Assembly: GCA_029844215.1 (NCBI GenBank)
Contig: CM056723.1
Span: 83,072,790-83,136,789, forward strand
DNA length: 64,000 bases
From: Przewalskia tangutica
Lineage: Eukaryota; Streptophyta; Magnoliopsida; Solanales; Solanaceae
Reading direction: 5' to 3'
Part shown: positions 45,992-57,420 of the stretch, piece by piece
Position numbering within the stretch: position 1 is the stretch's first letter
Layout: each line of letters starts with the position of its first letter
The notes under the pieces: model-generated
Seen by the model: the letters and a program-made list of their open reading frames with translations, nothing else
Databases searched by the model: none
Told to the model about the DNA's origin: nothing
Translations under genes and position numbers: made by a program

Positions 45992-47158
45992 TGTCATGAC
46001 CCGAACCCCGGGCCTGGACTGGTGCCCTACCTGGGCACCCTTATACCCATACCTCCCATATAACCAACGGAAGCGAATAAAACTTAAATAACAACATAAC
46101 TCACGTGATAAAACTGGCAACCCGACAAGGCCGCCACATTATATATAAAATACCCAAATAACTGCAACTGTACATATGTCCAACCCACACATGACTACAG
46201 ACCTCTAATAGTATAACAATAACTATGATGGGACAAGGCCCCGCCGTACCCCTGAATGTACATAAGCCTGTAATAGCAAAAATGTACCAAAAGACTAGAC
46301 TCCGGGACAATGGAGTTATCTCAACAGATGAGCAAAGATCCTAAGCACGCAGATAAGCAAACTGAGTACCTACATCTGCGGGCATGAACGCAGCTCCCCT
46401 AAGGGGGTCAGTACAACAGGTACTAAGTATGTAAACATAAAGTACAATAATAAAAATCATAACTGGCCAAAGAATGACAGAGATAAATATAAATATCAAA
46501 TACTAGATCAAACCCTGCCATATAAAAATTAGGGCCAATTGTACCTTTTAAACTAACAGAGAGTCATGTCAACATCATGGGACGCCGGCCCATATACTCA
46601 TCAAATGCATTTATATCAATATCAGTGTTGCGGATCGTGCAACTCGTCCCATTATATAATAGTGTTGCGGATCGTGCAACCCGTCCCAATAGATATACAG
46701 ATAACTATCAAGGCAACCTTGTGAAAGTTAAATCATCTTTGACTCTCATTAGAATAAAATTAATGAACTATCATTTTAGAAAGCTCAAGGCACTATCATG
46801 TCATGTAATATTAAGGACTTGAACCCAAAAGCACAATGTACGTCCGCCGTACATCCTTTTCTTTATAAACCCCAAGGCACTAGCCTTGAAACATCAAGTC
46901 ACTTACTCTTTGAAAATCAAGTTTACACTTTTAAAATCAAGTCAAGTATACTTCCAAAATCAAGTAACTTACACCTTTGAAACTAAGTGACTTATACTTT
47001 TCAAAATCGAGGCACTTTCACATCTTCCATTTAGAAAACCCAAGACAATACAATGCCTTCCAATTTAGAATTAAGATCCAATAAAACTATGTACGTCCGT
47101 CGTACACTTACTTTATACAACTAACAATACAATGGACTTTCATTTTAGAAAACCAAAT
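45992..47158 (-). mobile_element. K: 5' LTR, 3' part (cut by element I)
   Basis: Minus-strand LTR end TGTCATGACCC at 45992. Its sequence is only distantly related to the other LTRs but keeps their CCCGCCGTACCCCTGAATGT and TACTAAGTATGT regions. It includes a 37-bp duplication (46627-46680) and two GTACGTCCG stretches (near 46839 and 47092). Element I starts at 47159, so the remaining LTR lies beyond the window. Confidence 0.85.
46627..46680. repeat. 37-bp direct repeat with dyad in K LTR
   Basis: GTTGCGGATCGTGCAAC occurs at 46627-46643 and 46664-46680. Each copy is itself an inverted repeat (GTTGC...GCAAC). The spacing between copies is 37 bp. Confidence 0.9.
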
Positions 47159-49661
47159 TGTTATACCCCGTATTTCCGGAGTATGTACATGAGGACGTAC
47201 GTACGTTTGTACAAACCCTAATTAGGTTAAGAATGAAATTGTAAGCTTTCGACGGAAAAGATTCCGAACCTTGTGAAGGAAATTCTACGTTTTTAATATT
47301 TTAACCGATTGCGGATTTTTCCGAGAGACGAAATATTTTGGGCCAATGGGAGGGCGACATGTGTCACCCTTAGTTGGCTTAGGTTGGACGAATTGGGTGA
47401 GGCTAGTGGACAAGTCAATTGGTCAAGTCTTGCAAGTTGATTTTGTGTGAGTGGGAGTAGGTGAGGCTTGGACGGTTTTGGTGTGATAGTGGAGTCCACA
47501 TGGCTCATTGTTGTGGTGGGCATGTGTTCCAATATTGTGGTGGACATATGTCCAAATGTTGTGGGAGACACTTGGTTGGAAGACCTCATCTTTCACTTGG
47601 ATCATAATCCCAACCCTCTATTTGTTTTAATCTTGGCCTTTGAGGGCTCTATAAATACCCCCCTTGAGTGAAGACTTCTTCATCCACTCCACACTTCTCT
47701 AAGTCTCAAAAAAAAAATCCCTCCCCCTTAGTTGCTTTCTCGTCCCAACTCCCTCCCCCCCTTCCTAGTAGGCTTCGGCCGAGAAACCCCTCCCACTTTT
47801 GTAGAAAGTTGCCTTCTAGTATAGTTACTATTCCAAAATACCCTAGCCCCAAATCCCTTATAGTATTTGAGTAGAAGTTGTGTAGAACTTCTAAGGGTTT
47901 CTTGGGGCTATCGGAGCGTGCAAATTAGGAGCTAAACCTTGCTCAGGATCGACATTTAACTTGGATAATTTTGGGCTTATCGAGGTAAACACTTTTGTCC
48001 TTCTATTGTAATTTGAGATTACATATAAGAATAGTTAAGATTTGAGTATAAGATATAGAAGGATAGTAAAGAATAGAATTGAACTGTAATCACAGTAGAA
48101 GGGTATAAAAGAAGAAGAATTGAACTGTACTTACATAGAATTTGTATATCTGATGAGACTTGAATAGTTTGACGGGTAGGGAAATGCTGCCCAATTTTCC
48201 GTAGAATAGAGAACCCTCTGCTTAGAACGTTCTTCAGAGTAGTCTAGAAGTTGATAGACGTACTTTCCTATTATAGGTTGATACTCTGCGCGCGACATAT
48301 TCGACTTGGCAGGTGGATTTCGCCAAGGAGGTATGTGATTCTTCCTATCCTCTCGAGCATGATATTTTAAAGTATATATATAGTACGGTAGACGTACGTG
48401 TGTTAACTAAACATGGTTTTACTTGACGTCTTTTGACTTGAGTCTAAATAATAAGAATCTTGAAGTATTTCAAAAGAATTATGAATCATTTTTAACAGAA
48501 GAGTGACACTTGGTTTTTAAACAAAAAGCTTAAGAGTTATACTAGCTTTATGGAAAGTTAGGTATAACAACTTAAGAAAGATAAAAGGAACTGTTTACTT
48601 ATTTGTTTATAAAAGCCTTGTATTGATTTCTGTAAAGTGTAGTAAGATTGTTTGATAAGTAGACATATTATGATGCTACGTGTGTTAGTGTCTTGTAACG
48701 TTTGTGTAAAGGGGGTTCCCTTGTTGTGCTTACGTTGTTAAACGTTAAGACCGTTGTACTGTTATTATATCACATACCCCCTTGACTTGTTATACCGAGG
48801 GCTTGCCACCCTTGATGCGGGTCTATACGGCCTATGCGGTCTATGTGACTATGCGGAGCTGCGGGAGTTCCAGGATTGATCATTACGGGTGTATTATCCC
48901 GATACGAGGAGTGCCTTATGCGGTCTGTGTGACTATGCGGTCTATGTGACTATGCGGACTGCGGGAGTCCAGGAGGGTACCGGGGTTAGCTACCCCCGAT
49001 GCGAGGAATACCTCATGCGGGTCTGTGTGTGACCTATGCGGACTGCGGGAAGTCTAGGATTAGGCACGCATAATGATACTATGAGCGATTGGCCTTGCTT
49101 CGATCATTAGCGGCCTAGAAAAGACCAGTTACATTATATCTATTGTGCTCTTGTTTATGTTGTGGCACTATGTGCAGTTGAACTGGTTGTATTTGCAAAT
49201 GGTTTTAAATACTTTGATTTTACTTGATACTTCTGATTTCACATACTTGGTACTGTTGTCTTGACCTCGCCCAGGCTGCGTTCATCCGCGAGTAAGGGAA
49301 AGCAGGTGCTAGATCCGCATCCTTAGGATCTCTACTTTGGTGTCAGGAGCTCCATCTTCTCCGGAGGCTCGACTTTTGGTATGGTTCTCCCTGGTGTCAT
49401 AGATATATGTACATTCAGGGTATGACGGGGCCCTGTCCCGCTATAGTTGTTTACTTCCTTAGAGGTCTGTAGTCCTATTGTACAGTTGGGATATCGCGCA
49501 AACTTTGGATATATATATATCTTAGAAAGGCAACTTTTTCTCAGATAAACTGTTCTCTTTTCATATTGTTTCCTGGCTTGTTTTTATATTCCGCTGATTA
49601 CTCTGATGTATGACTACTTGGGTGCGGGTAAGGCACGATCACGAACCAGGCAGTCGTGACA
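47159..49661 (+). repeat. 5' LTR of element I
   Basis: TGTTATACC at the start and GTCGTGACA at the end, 2503 bp. Contains TATA box (47650-47657), C-run tracts (about 47663-47800), the paired TTATAAC motif (about 48535-48575) and a GC-rich island (48790-49065) in which CTGCGGGAGT and CCAGGA words are intact, unlike in D. Confidence 0.93.
47650..47657 (+). promoter_or_regulatory. TATA box of element I
   Basis: TATAAATA followed by CCCCCC, 491 bp into the LTR. Confidence 0.7.
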
Positions 49662-49665
49662 AAAG

Positions 49666-49677
49666 TGGTATCAGAGC
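49666..49677 (+). promoter_or_regulatory. Primer-binding site of I (intact)
   Basis: TGGTATCAGAGC, four bases (AAAG) after the LTR end; matches the initiator Met-tRNA 3' end. Confidence 0.95.
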
Positions 49678-49870
49678 AGTTAATCCTCGGAAAGTGTCTA
49701 CAGACCGTATCTAGTAGAGTCTTGATTATCGGTATGTTGTGCACCATACCAATAATCAGGAGGCTATAGGATATTTAGGATTGGTTTCCATTCTTCTCAC
49801 TCTGAGATCGTGCTTTAGAGCTGTGTTATAAGTTGGACCCCTCTAACGTATTCCTTTTACATGCTTGATT

Positions 49871-51150
49871 ATGCCTCGACGTAAGGCAACCGGGCCCGAA
49901 GCGGCAAGGCGGCGAGGAGCCGCTAGTAGGACACCGAGAGTCACGAGGGCTCGTGCCCGATCATAACCGAGACGGCGAGTTCCACGACGCCGGCCCCAAC
50001 GAGGTTTAGGGCGCGATAGTGGTGATGAGACCACGATACTGCACATCCGATCCTACGACACAGGTAGAGGAGATGGGTTCTGAGAGATGGCCCGATCGGC
50101 GGGATCGTGGCGAACATGAGGATAGGGCCGACGCATTCGATGGCACCGTAGTACATCCTAGATCGGACAACCGAGGCGGGATTTTACGAGTTGTAGCCCG
50201 AGTTCTGGTCGAGGCACGAGGATGATCTGCGGGAGTTCATCCGTCGACTCTGAGAGATCATGCGAGTGATCAAGGCGTCAGAGACCGAGTCCGTGATCTT
50301 CGGTTCACATAGGCTGCGTGATACCGCAGTCGATTGGTTTGATTCGTGGGAGTTATCCCGGGGAGAGCACGCGCCTCCAACTATTTGGGACGAGTTCTCG
50401 GAGGCTTTTCTCACTCACTTCTTGCCTCCGCAGATGAGGAGGGCACGGGCCAATAAGTTTTTGATGCTGAGACAGAGAGGGCGCACCGTTAGGGAGTACA
50501 ACGTTGAGTTCGATTCGTTGGCTCGATATGTCCCTGTGCTAGTAGCAGACATGGAGGACCGAGTGCACCGCTACATCACTGGATTAGATGATTATCTGGT
50601 AGAGTCTTGCTCAGGTGTGGCTCTTCAGCCGGGCATGGACATTGCCCGCATTCAGGCTCATATACTTGGATGCGAGGAGCGTAGAGACCGACGGGTCGGC
50701 GATTTCAGCGATGAAGAAGGCCAAGGCAGTGGATCTTTTGGTAGCTCTCGGGGTGGACGGCCTCAGCAGATGTCTAGATTTGCACCACAGCCAGCTCAGA
50801 GCACTCCTACATCGTTTTCGGTACAGCCAGAGTATTCGGGGGCAGGTCAGGGCCCCAGGACTTCGGACTTCCAGGGTAGTAAGGGTGCTAACCGATCGAG
50901 GTCCGCTCAGTGTGTCCGATGTGGTAGATTCCATTCAGGGAGTTGTGGTACTACTTCGGGAGTTTGCTATACTTGTGGCGGCGAGTCACTATCACGAGCT
51001 GTCAGGCGAGCGTGCGATGGGAGAACGACGCCGAGTGCATTGCGGGTCTTCATCCCTTGATTACTCGCCGGGGCGGGGTACTCATGGACCAGCGCGCAGT
51101 CGCAGGTCGTGGCGGGTCGATTCTAGCGGTCCTCGAATCGCATTTATGCC
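49871..51150 (+). pseudogene. I: gag, mostly open
   Basis: ATG at 49871 opens MPRRKAT. The first 390 bp change frame. From 50260 a frame of 266 codons is open: MRVIKASETESVIFG, TAVDWFDSW, WDEFSEAFLTHFLPP, EYNVEFDSLARYV and GMDIARIQA (Retrotrans_gag region), then a Gly/Gln-rich linker and, at about residue 218, a zinc knuckle CVRCGRFHSGSC and the start of a second, CYTCGG. The second knuckle is then lost: the DNA reads GGCGGCGAG where an in-frame knuckle would need a longer CCGG.CCAGG-type sequence. Gag would form the particle and package RNA. Confidence 0.85.
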
Positions 51151-51690
51151 TTGTCGGTAGGCGGGACTGGAGGCGTCGCTGGCGTCGTCCGCAGTACTTT
51201 ATCGATTCTTGGTTACGATGTGTATGCCTTGATAGATCCGGGTTCTACTCGTCCTATATATCTCCCTTATGCTAGTAGGATAGGGATAGAGCACGAGTCC
51301 ATAGACCGCACGAGGTAGCTACGCGATGGGTGATTCGATGTAGCTCGGCGGATATATAGGGCTTGCCCGGTGACTTTGCGATCGTCGGACCCTAGCCGAC
51401 TTGATAGAGTTGGACATGGTGATTCGATGTGATCATGGGCATGGATTGGTTAGCTTCGCTACGCCCGGTGTAGACTGCGAGGAGAGAGTGGTACGGTTCG
51501 GTTTCTGGAGCGAGTTATTGAGTGGGAGAACAACGTGTCGTAGAGGTAGGTTTATTTCTTACCTCAAGGCTAGGAAGATGGTGCAGAAGGGGTACATCTA
51601 CCATCTCATTCGGGTATTAAATCACGAGGTGCGGTACGAGATCTTGATCGATTCGATGTCGAGAGAGTTCCCAGATGTGTTTCCAGACGA
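51150..51690 (+). pseudogene. I: protease and linker
   Basis: Near 51200-51275 the sequence encodes YDVYALIDPGST with the D-P-G-S-T protease active site, then an ISP.YASRIG-like stretch after a frame change. From 51401 an open frame gives VDCEERVVRF, GRFISYLKARKMVQKGYIYHL and then FPDVFPDDLSGIPPE, the conserved approach to RT. The protease would cleave the polyprotein. Confidence 0.75.
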
Positions 51691-52557
51691 CCTCTCGGGT
51701 ATCCCTCCTGAGATGGAGATAGAGTTTTGTATCGATGTCTTTGCGGACACTCGGCTATTTCCATTCGCCATACGAATGGCACTGCCGAGTTGAGAGAGTT
51801 GAAGGACGGTGAGAGATTTCTTTGGAGAAGGGCTTCATCAGGCCTAGTGTTTCTCCCTGGGGAGCACCGGTATTGTTTGTGAAGAAGAAGGATGGGACGC
51901 TGCGCATGTGTGTTGATTACAGGCGGTGAGCAGGTGACTATTAAACAGATACCCTTCCCGGGATTGATGATTTGTTCGACCGGTGCAGTGCGAGATGTTT
52001 CTCAAGATTGATCTGCGATCGGGCTATCATCAGTGCGAGTCGAGAAGCGGATGTCCCTAGATCGCATTCGGACGTGCGCACTATGAGTTCGTGGTTATGT
52101 CGTTCGGTTTGACGATGCTCGCGCTTTTATGGATTTGATGAACCGAGTGTTCAAACCATTTTTAGATACGTTTGTGATAGTATTCATCGATGACATCTTG
52201 GTTTATTCTCGCTCCGAGCGGGAGCATGCGGAGCATTTGAGAGGCTTGTCTTTGAGAGTTCTCGGGACCGTGATTATGCACGCCAAGTTTTGAAGTGTGA
52301 GTTACGGTTGACTTGGTGGCTTTTCTTGGGCATATTGCCGGGGTGATGGTATTCGGTGGATCGGCCAAGATCGAGCGATCAGAGTTGGCCTAGACCTACT
52401 ACTCCGGCAGGTGCGCGATTTCGGGCCTTGCGAGTTATTATCGGCGGTTCGTGGAGAAGTTTGCTTATCTGCGCACCATTGACTAGGGTGACTCGGAAAG
52501 CGGCTAAGTTTGATGGTGATGCTTGTGAGTAGGGTTTCGATTCTTGAAGGAGAGACT
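51690..52557 (+). pseudogene. I: reverse transcriptase (frameshifted, end cut by A3)
   Basis: [20 protein letters not shown] and then [14 protein letters not shown] are in frame at 51820-51930. After that the frame shifts several times: [16 protein letters not shown] and finally [10 protein letters not shown] (FIDD codons 52183-52194), the catalytic box. The thumb region follows (52200-52540) in broken frame. A3 is inserted at 52558, before RNase H. RT copies the element RNA into DNA. Confidence 0.85.
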
Positions 52558-53034
52558 TGTTACACCGTAAGTCCGTGACATGTAAAGAGAATGTACGAAG
52601 GAAACAAGACTTGGAAATTGGTACGAAAGGAAGAATTGTTTTTCCGACGGAAAATCTTAGAAACGTCGGAAAGGAAAAATGTTCGTTGTTGAGAATTGGA
52701 TTCTCAAAGGCATTATTTGAAGATTATGGAACTTATTAAAATTATGGAAATTTATTATTACAGTTTGGTCACGTGGGGCCCACCCAGAAATTTTACATTT
52801 TGTGGGACCCACGAGGTTCTGAGAATTTTATGGACGAATGAGAGGCGACACGTGGCACTCATCCCACATGGCCTTGGTCGAAAAGTTGCAAGGGCAAAAT
52901 GGTCATTGACCATGGTAGAAGATAAGTCTTCCAAAGCTTGATATTGTTGACAAGTCAACTTGTCCACCTAGGCTTGATCCAAGTGAAATCCATCCTAGCC
53001 TCACATTTGTGATAATCCAAGCCCTCCAAAGTGT

Positions 53035-53042
53035 TATATATA
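53035..53042 (+). promoter_or_regulatory. TATA box of A3
   Basis: TATATATA, 478 bp into the LTR, followed by CTAGTGCAA as in A1 and A2. Confidence 0.6.
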
Positions 53043-54832
53043 CCTAGCTAGTGCAATACAAACTCATTTTACACTTAGAAAATTTAGAGAACTTGAGCTT
53101 AGCCTTAAGAAGCTCTCGGGTTCCCCTATCTCCCACACAAAAAAATTTGCAAATGTTGTCCTTTAGCCTCAAGACTTTAACCCAATGTTCCTAAGGGTGT
53201 TGTAAGGTTATCTCAATAGAAATATTTCAGAAAAACGGAGTTTTCACGTTAGTCGCAAGGCGGAAACTTAAGAAGTTCTTCAACTTTGAAGTTGGAACTT
53301 GAAGATGGGTTCTTCATAAGCCTCTAAGGAGTGCTTGGAGCGGATTGGAACCTAAGGAAAGGAGCTAAGAATTGCTAAGGCGCGACTTTGAATCTTGGAA
53401 ATTTTAAGGGCTTTTAAAGGTATAATCTTGTCGTTTTAGTAATTAAGTTTACTTATCATTGTAGCTATGGATATTAGCAAACATGAGTTATATATTATGT
53501 AGTTGGATTAGTGTATTGGCTATTGGAACCTAATCAGAAAACTAGCATGTTAGCCTTAAGACTACAATTCAAGTTGATTATTCGTTTAAGTCGTCACGTA
53601 TTTGTGTATGAAGGAAATTGTAGTTGTTGAAGTTGTTTATATCTATATAACATGTTAGACCTTAAAACTTGGAATTGGAAAAGGATTGGAAAAGACTTTG
53701 AATTGTTGGTTGTAGTTGGCGAGAATGGCTAGTAAGCCTTAAACTACTTATTATGAATTGTGGGCGGAATTTTACGTATTGTAAGGCGTGTAATCCCCTG
53801 TTTGGTTTTTGTTTGGAGCCTTAAATGTGGCGTGTTGGTTATTGTATTCGACCTTGAAAAGGTGGCAAAGTGAGTAGAAACAAAGGAAGTCTGCCAATTT
53901 TCCGTAGAATTAGAGGCCGTTTACTTAGTATTATTCTCGTTAGAGACTAGAATTTGATAGTCTTGTTGTGACCATTATAGGTTGACACTTCTACGTGCGG
54001 CGTATTCGGCAGCTTGTGGATTTAGCGAAAGGTATGTGAACTATCTCCTCTTCTAGCATGATTCCTTAAGATAAAGAAAGTCGTCCTACTCCCAAATGAT
54101 CCATTCCTTGGTTGTATTTGGATTGCCTAAAGTAGAATTTGTTCTATGTACTTCCTTTGATTGTACTTTGATGCTTAAATTGTAAGTTGTATAATCCATT
54201 GCCTTAGTGAGGTTGGATTCTTAAAAGTGAAAGTATTTTACTTAAAGTACGTAGAGTCTTGAAAAGGAAGTGGTTTCCAAATCTTTTGGGCTAGTGCCTT
54301 AGTCCCAAAATCCTAAAGGTCATTATATGACTTTAGGGGAGTCAAAGGAGTGATTTACTTAATTGTTTTAAAAGAGGAGAAATGACATGATTTAAGAGAA
54401 GTAACTTGTTTTAAAGGAGTGAGTTACTTGAGGTTTAAAAGTAGAAGAAACTTGTTTTCTATATATTAAGAGACTTGAAGTGTTTTGAAAGTTAAGAACT
54501 TGTTTTGTAAGTATGTGATACTTGGTTTTAATAGTATAAGTCTCTTGGTTATAAAAGGAATGGATATGTCTAAAACCATAAAGGGTTATAACGGCTTTAT
54601 GGGAAGTTGGTTATAACGGCTTTATGGAAGGTTTAGAAAGTTGTCTATTTTGATTAATCGGCATAAGTTGCCTAGTTTGTGAAAATTTGAAGTTACTTGA
54701 TTTCAAGCTTTGAAATGAGTTTCCAAAAGTATGGTAAATTACTTTGAAAAATAGACACGCCTTGATACTACGGGTGTTAGTATCTTGGGATTTTACATAA
54801 AAAGGAGTCTTTTGAAAAGAATGTACGTACGT

Positions 54833-55160
54833 AGTACTTTGGCTTGATAAATTGAGAATTTGTCTAAGTGTGCCTTGATTAGTACTTTGGCTTGATAAAT
54901 TGAGAATTTGTCTAAGTGTGCCTTGATTAGTACTTTGGCTTGATAAATTGAGAATTTGTCTAAGTATGCCTTGATAAGTACTTTGGCTTGTTAAATGAGA
55001 ATTATTCTATTGGTTCCTTGATAAGTACTTTGGCTTGTTAAATGAGAATTATTCTATTGGTGCCTTGATAAGTACTTTGGCTTGATTAATTGAGAATTAG
55101 TCCGAGTGTGCCTTGACTAAGTACTTTGGCTTGTTTAATTGAGAATTGCCTATGTGTCTT
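54833..55160 (+). repeat. 48-bp tandem array in A3 LTR
   Basis: About seven units with period 48 (starts at 54833, 54881, 54929, 54977 and on). The key word is AGTACTTTGGCTTG followed by A/TTAAATTGAGAAT. It is the reverse complement of the arrays in A1 and A2, as expected from orientation. Confidence 0.95.
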
Positions 55161-56306
55161 TGAAATAGCGGATGTGTGCTATTGGTATATCGGTCGTTTG
55201 GTCATTCCGGGTTTGTGGCATGCATATTTAGTGGATTTGCTACCCACGATGCGAGGAATACCTCGTGCGAGTCCGTGCGGGCTTATGCGGGTGAAATAGT
55301 CCCGTGCGGCGGTCCAACCTATCACGAGGAATACCTCATGCGAGTCCGTAAGGGCTTATGCGGGTGAAATAGTCCTATCACGAGGAATACCTCACGGGTC
55401 CACGCGGCTATCACGGGTGAAATAGTCCCGGGAGTAGGATTGCTAAATGATCGCGGGCGGGTGGTCCGCTTTGATCGTGAGCTTCCTACTTTATATTGTA
55501 AGGATACTCTCGTTTACTCTCATTGTTAGTAAGGCACAGTGTGTTGTAATTTGATTATCATATATGTCCCGGTTGTTTGTGTTACCCTATGGTCATGCTT
55601 TACGATGTGGGATTAGGGCATGAGACCACGAGTATTTAGGACACAGGTGGGACTTGGTGTTCATGTATCCTTATTGGTGTTATTACATCATGGATCGAAG
55701 CGGTGAGGAAGGATTCCACGGGCATGATTGATATTATGGGCGTGAGACCCATAGTTATATTTGAGTAGTGACTTTGAGGGCTGCGTCCACAACTTGATAT
55801 ATTGCTTATGTGTTATGTCTTGTAGGTTGGCTATCGCATGTCTCTGTTTGTTTAGACTGTTATGATTTTATTACAGTACATCGCTCACATACTTGTACAT
55901 TCTTCGTCTTGACCTCGCCCGGCTGCGTTCAATCCGCATGAGTTTAGGTGCATGATTTGGTGATCGGCAGTGTAGGATCTCGCTCGGGGTTTTTGGATAG
56001 CTCCTCTGCTCGGAGTTTATCTTTCTAGTATATATCCTTGATGCAGGCTTTATGCAGTTTTAGTGCTGGCGGGGCCTTGTCCGTCATAGTTGATTTAACT
56101 CTTAAGTGCTGTATTCATATGTGGGATTGGACTCATGAGCAGTATGTGTCCTTTGAGTATGTATATTATATGGCGGCCTTGCGGCTTTGCCCGCACGCAC
56201 GTTAGTTTTAAAAAAAAGAGGTGTTATTTAAATTCGCGATTACTTGTCTTGTTAAGGTAGAAGGGTGCCTGGTAGGGCACCGATCCGAGCCCGGTTCGGG
56301 TGTGAG

Positions 56307-56319
56307 TGGTATCAAAGCG
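56307..56319 (+). promoter_or_regulatory. Primer-binding site of A3 (variant)
   Basis: TGGTATCAAAGCG, directly after GGGTGTGAG. The usual CAAAAG spacer appears shortened here compared with I. Confidence 0.82.
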
Positions 56320-56506
56320 ATCGATCCTTGGAATGTCTACAGCCGTGTCTAGTAGAGTCTTGATTATCGGTGTGTTGCGCGCCACACCCATAAACATGAG
56401 GCTACAGGGACATTTAGGAGTTGGTTTATTCTTCTTACTCCAAGATCGTGCCATAGAGCCGTGTTAGTAAGATAATTCCTCTCTGACGTATTGTTGTGTT
56501 CTGATT

Positions 56507-57354
56507 ATGCCTCTAAGGAGACGGCCGCCCGTAGAAGGGCAAAGGAGTAGCGAGAGCTACTAGTCGGACTCGAGAGAGTTGATAGGGCTTATGCCGGGTT
56601 ATCTGGATGTTGTTCGCGATCGGCGAGTTCTTCCTGCGCGAGTTTTGAGGCCCGGCACGGTCGACAATTTCGATTAGAGAAGACTTTAGGGTCATGAAGG
56701 AAGCCATTATGTTATTGACCAAGATAGCAGTACTACAGTTTCATCAGCAGGAAGTTATTCGGCCAAGATCAATCAGTGTCTGAGGGTAGAGGCCAGCGGA
56801 GATCGGCGTAAGAGGCTAGACCGGGTGGTTATCGGTGAGTTTTTGGACGGCAACCTCATCGTAGTGAGATATTCATCGGCCTACCCGGTATATACCCCGC
56901 GGCTCACGGTGGGAGTTTGGACCCCACAAGGTATTTAGGAGCCGGTCCAAGCTCCAGGGGTCGAGGTCCTCAGAGGAGCAGAGGGCTTCCTCAGTCGAGG
57001 CCACCTATTCCTCAGTGTTTCAGATGTGGTAAGCGTCATTCGGGGAAATGCCGTTATAGTTATGGCACGGGTGTTTGTTTTTATTGTGGCCGTCCGGGCC
57101 ATATTCGAAGGGTATGTCCTTTTAGAAGGAGCACCGGTGAGGTGGCTCAGCTTATGAGGCCGATGGTTGGTTCCCTTTCCTCCACAGCTGTGCGTCCCCC
57201 AGGACAGGGTATTCAGATGTCAGCCGGTCGTGGTAGGGGTCAGGGTGGAGTTTATAGTTCTGGCGGTCCTTCGAACCGCATAGATGACGTGACTACTGGA
57301 CAGGATCATGAGGCGACATCTCATGGGGTTACATGTATATTTCGATTCTTTTGA
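56507..57354 (+). pseudogene. A3: gag, C-terminal half open
   Basis: ATG at 56507 opens MPLRRRPPVEGQ, then the frame breaks. From 56917 a 145-codon frame is open: a Gly/Arg/Pro-rich linker, a first knuckle CFRCGKRHSGKC (C-x2-C-x3-H-x3-C) at residues 34-45, and a complete C-x2-C-x4-H-x4-C knuckle CFYCGRPGHIRRVC at residues 54-67. A glycine-rich stretch and a TTGQDHEATSHGVTC segment, the usual lead into protease, follow. The N-terminal capsid core is much shorter than in I: only about 400 bp separate the start from the linker. Confidence 0.82.
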
Positions 57355-57420
57355 ATCATATGTGTGCTGATAGATTCAGATTTTACCCTAGCGTATATGT
57401 TTTCCCTTCATTGCTAGAGT
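57355..57420 (+). pseudogene. A3: protease remnant
   Basis: Just after gag, the sequence encodes VLIDSDFTLAYMF-like codons, equivalent to ALIDPGSTLSYIS of D. The active-site D-x-G is replaced and the frame is interrupted. Nothing further of pol is recognisable. Confidence 0.6.

Larger units (their letters stand above)
47159..52557 (+). mobile_element. Element I: autonomous-type chromovirus, first part
   Basis: 5' LTR 47159-49661, primer-binding site 49666, gag, protease and RT up to 52557, where A3 interrupts. It continues at 59151-60282 with RNase H and integrase, and is then cut by J. It was inserted into the 5' LTR of K. Its 3' LTR is outside the window. The gag and 5' LTR of I are the best-preserved reference for this family in the window. 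Confidence 0.93.
52558..56304 (+). repeat. 5' LTR of A3 (full family-A LTR)
   Basis: About 3.75 kb from TGTTACACC to GGGTGTGA just before the primer-binding site. Contents in order: TATA box (53035-53042), paired TTATAAC motif (about 54585-54630), 48-bp tandem array (54833-55160), GC-rich island of GAGGAATACCTC and GCGGGTGAAATAGTCC words (about 55240-55460), and the 3' module also found in G and H (55700-56100). It serves as reference for A1 and A2. Confidence 0.92.

Noticed and set aside
49666..49677. tRNA gene suggested by the tRNA-like TGGTATCAGAGC
   Set aside because: Only the 3'-end complement of initiator Met-tRNA is present, next to an LTR end; no cloverleaf or internal promoter boxes surround it. 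It is a primer-binding site.
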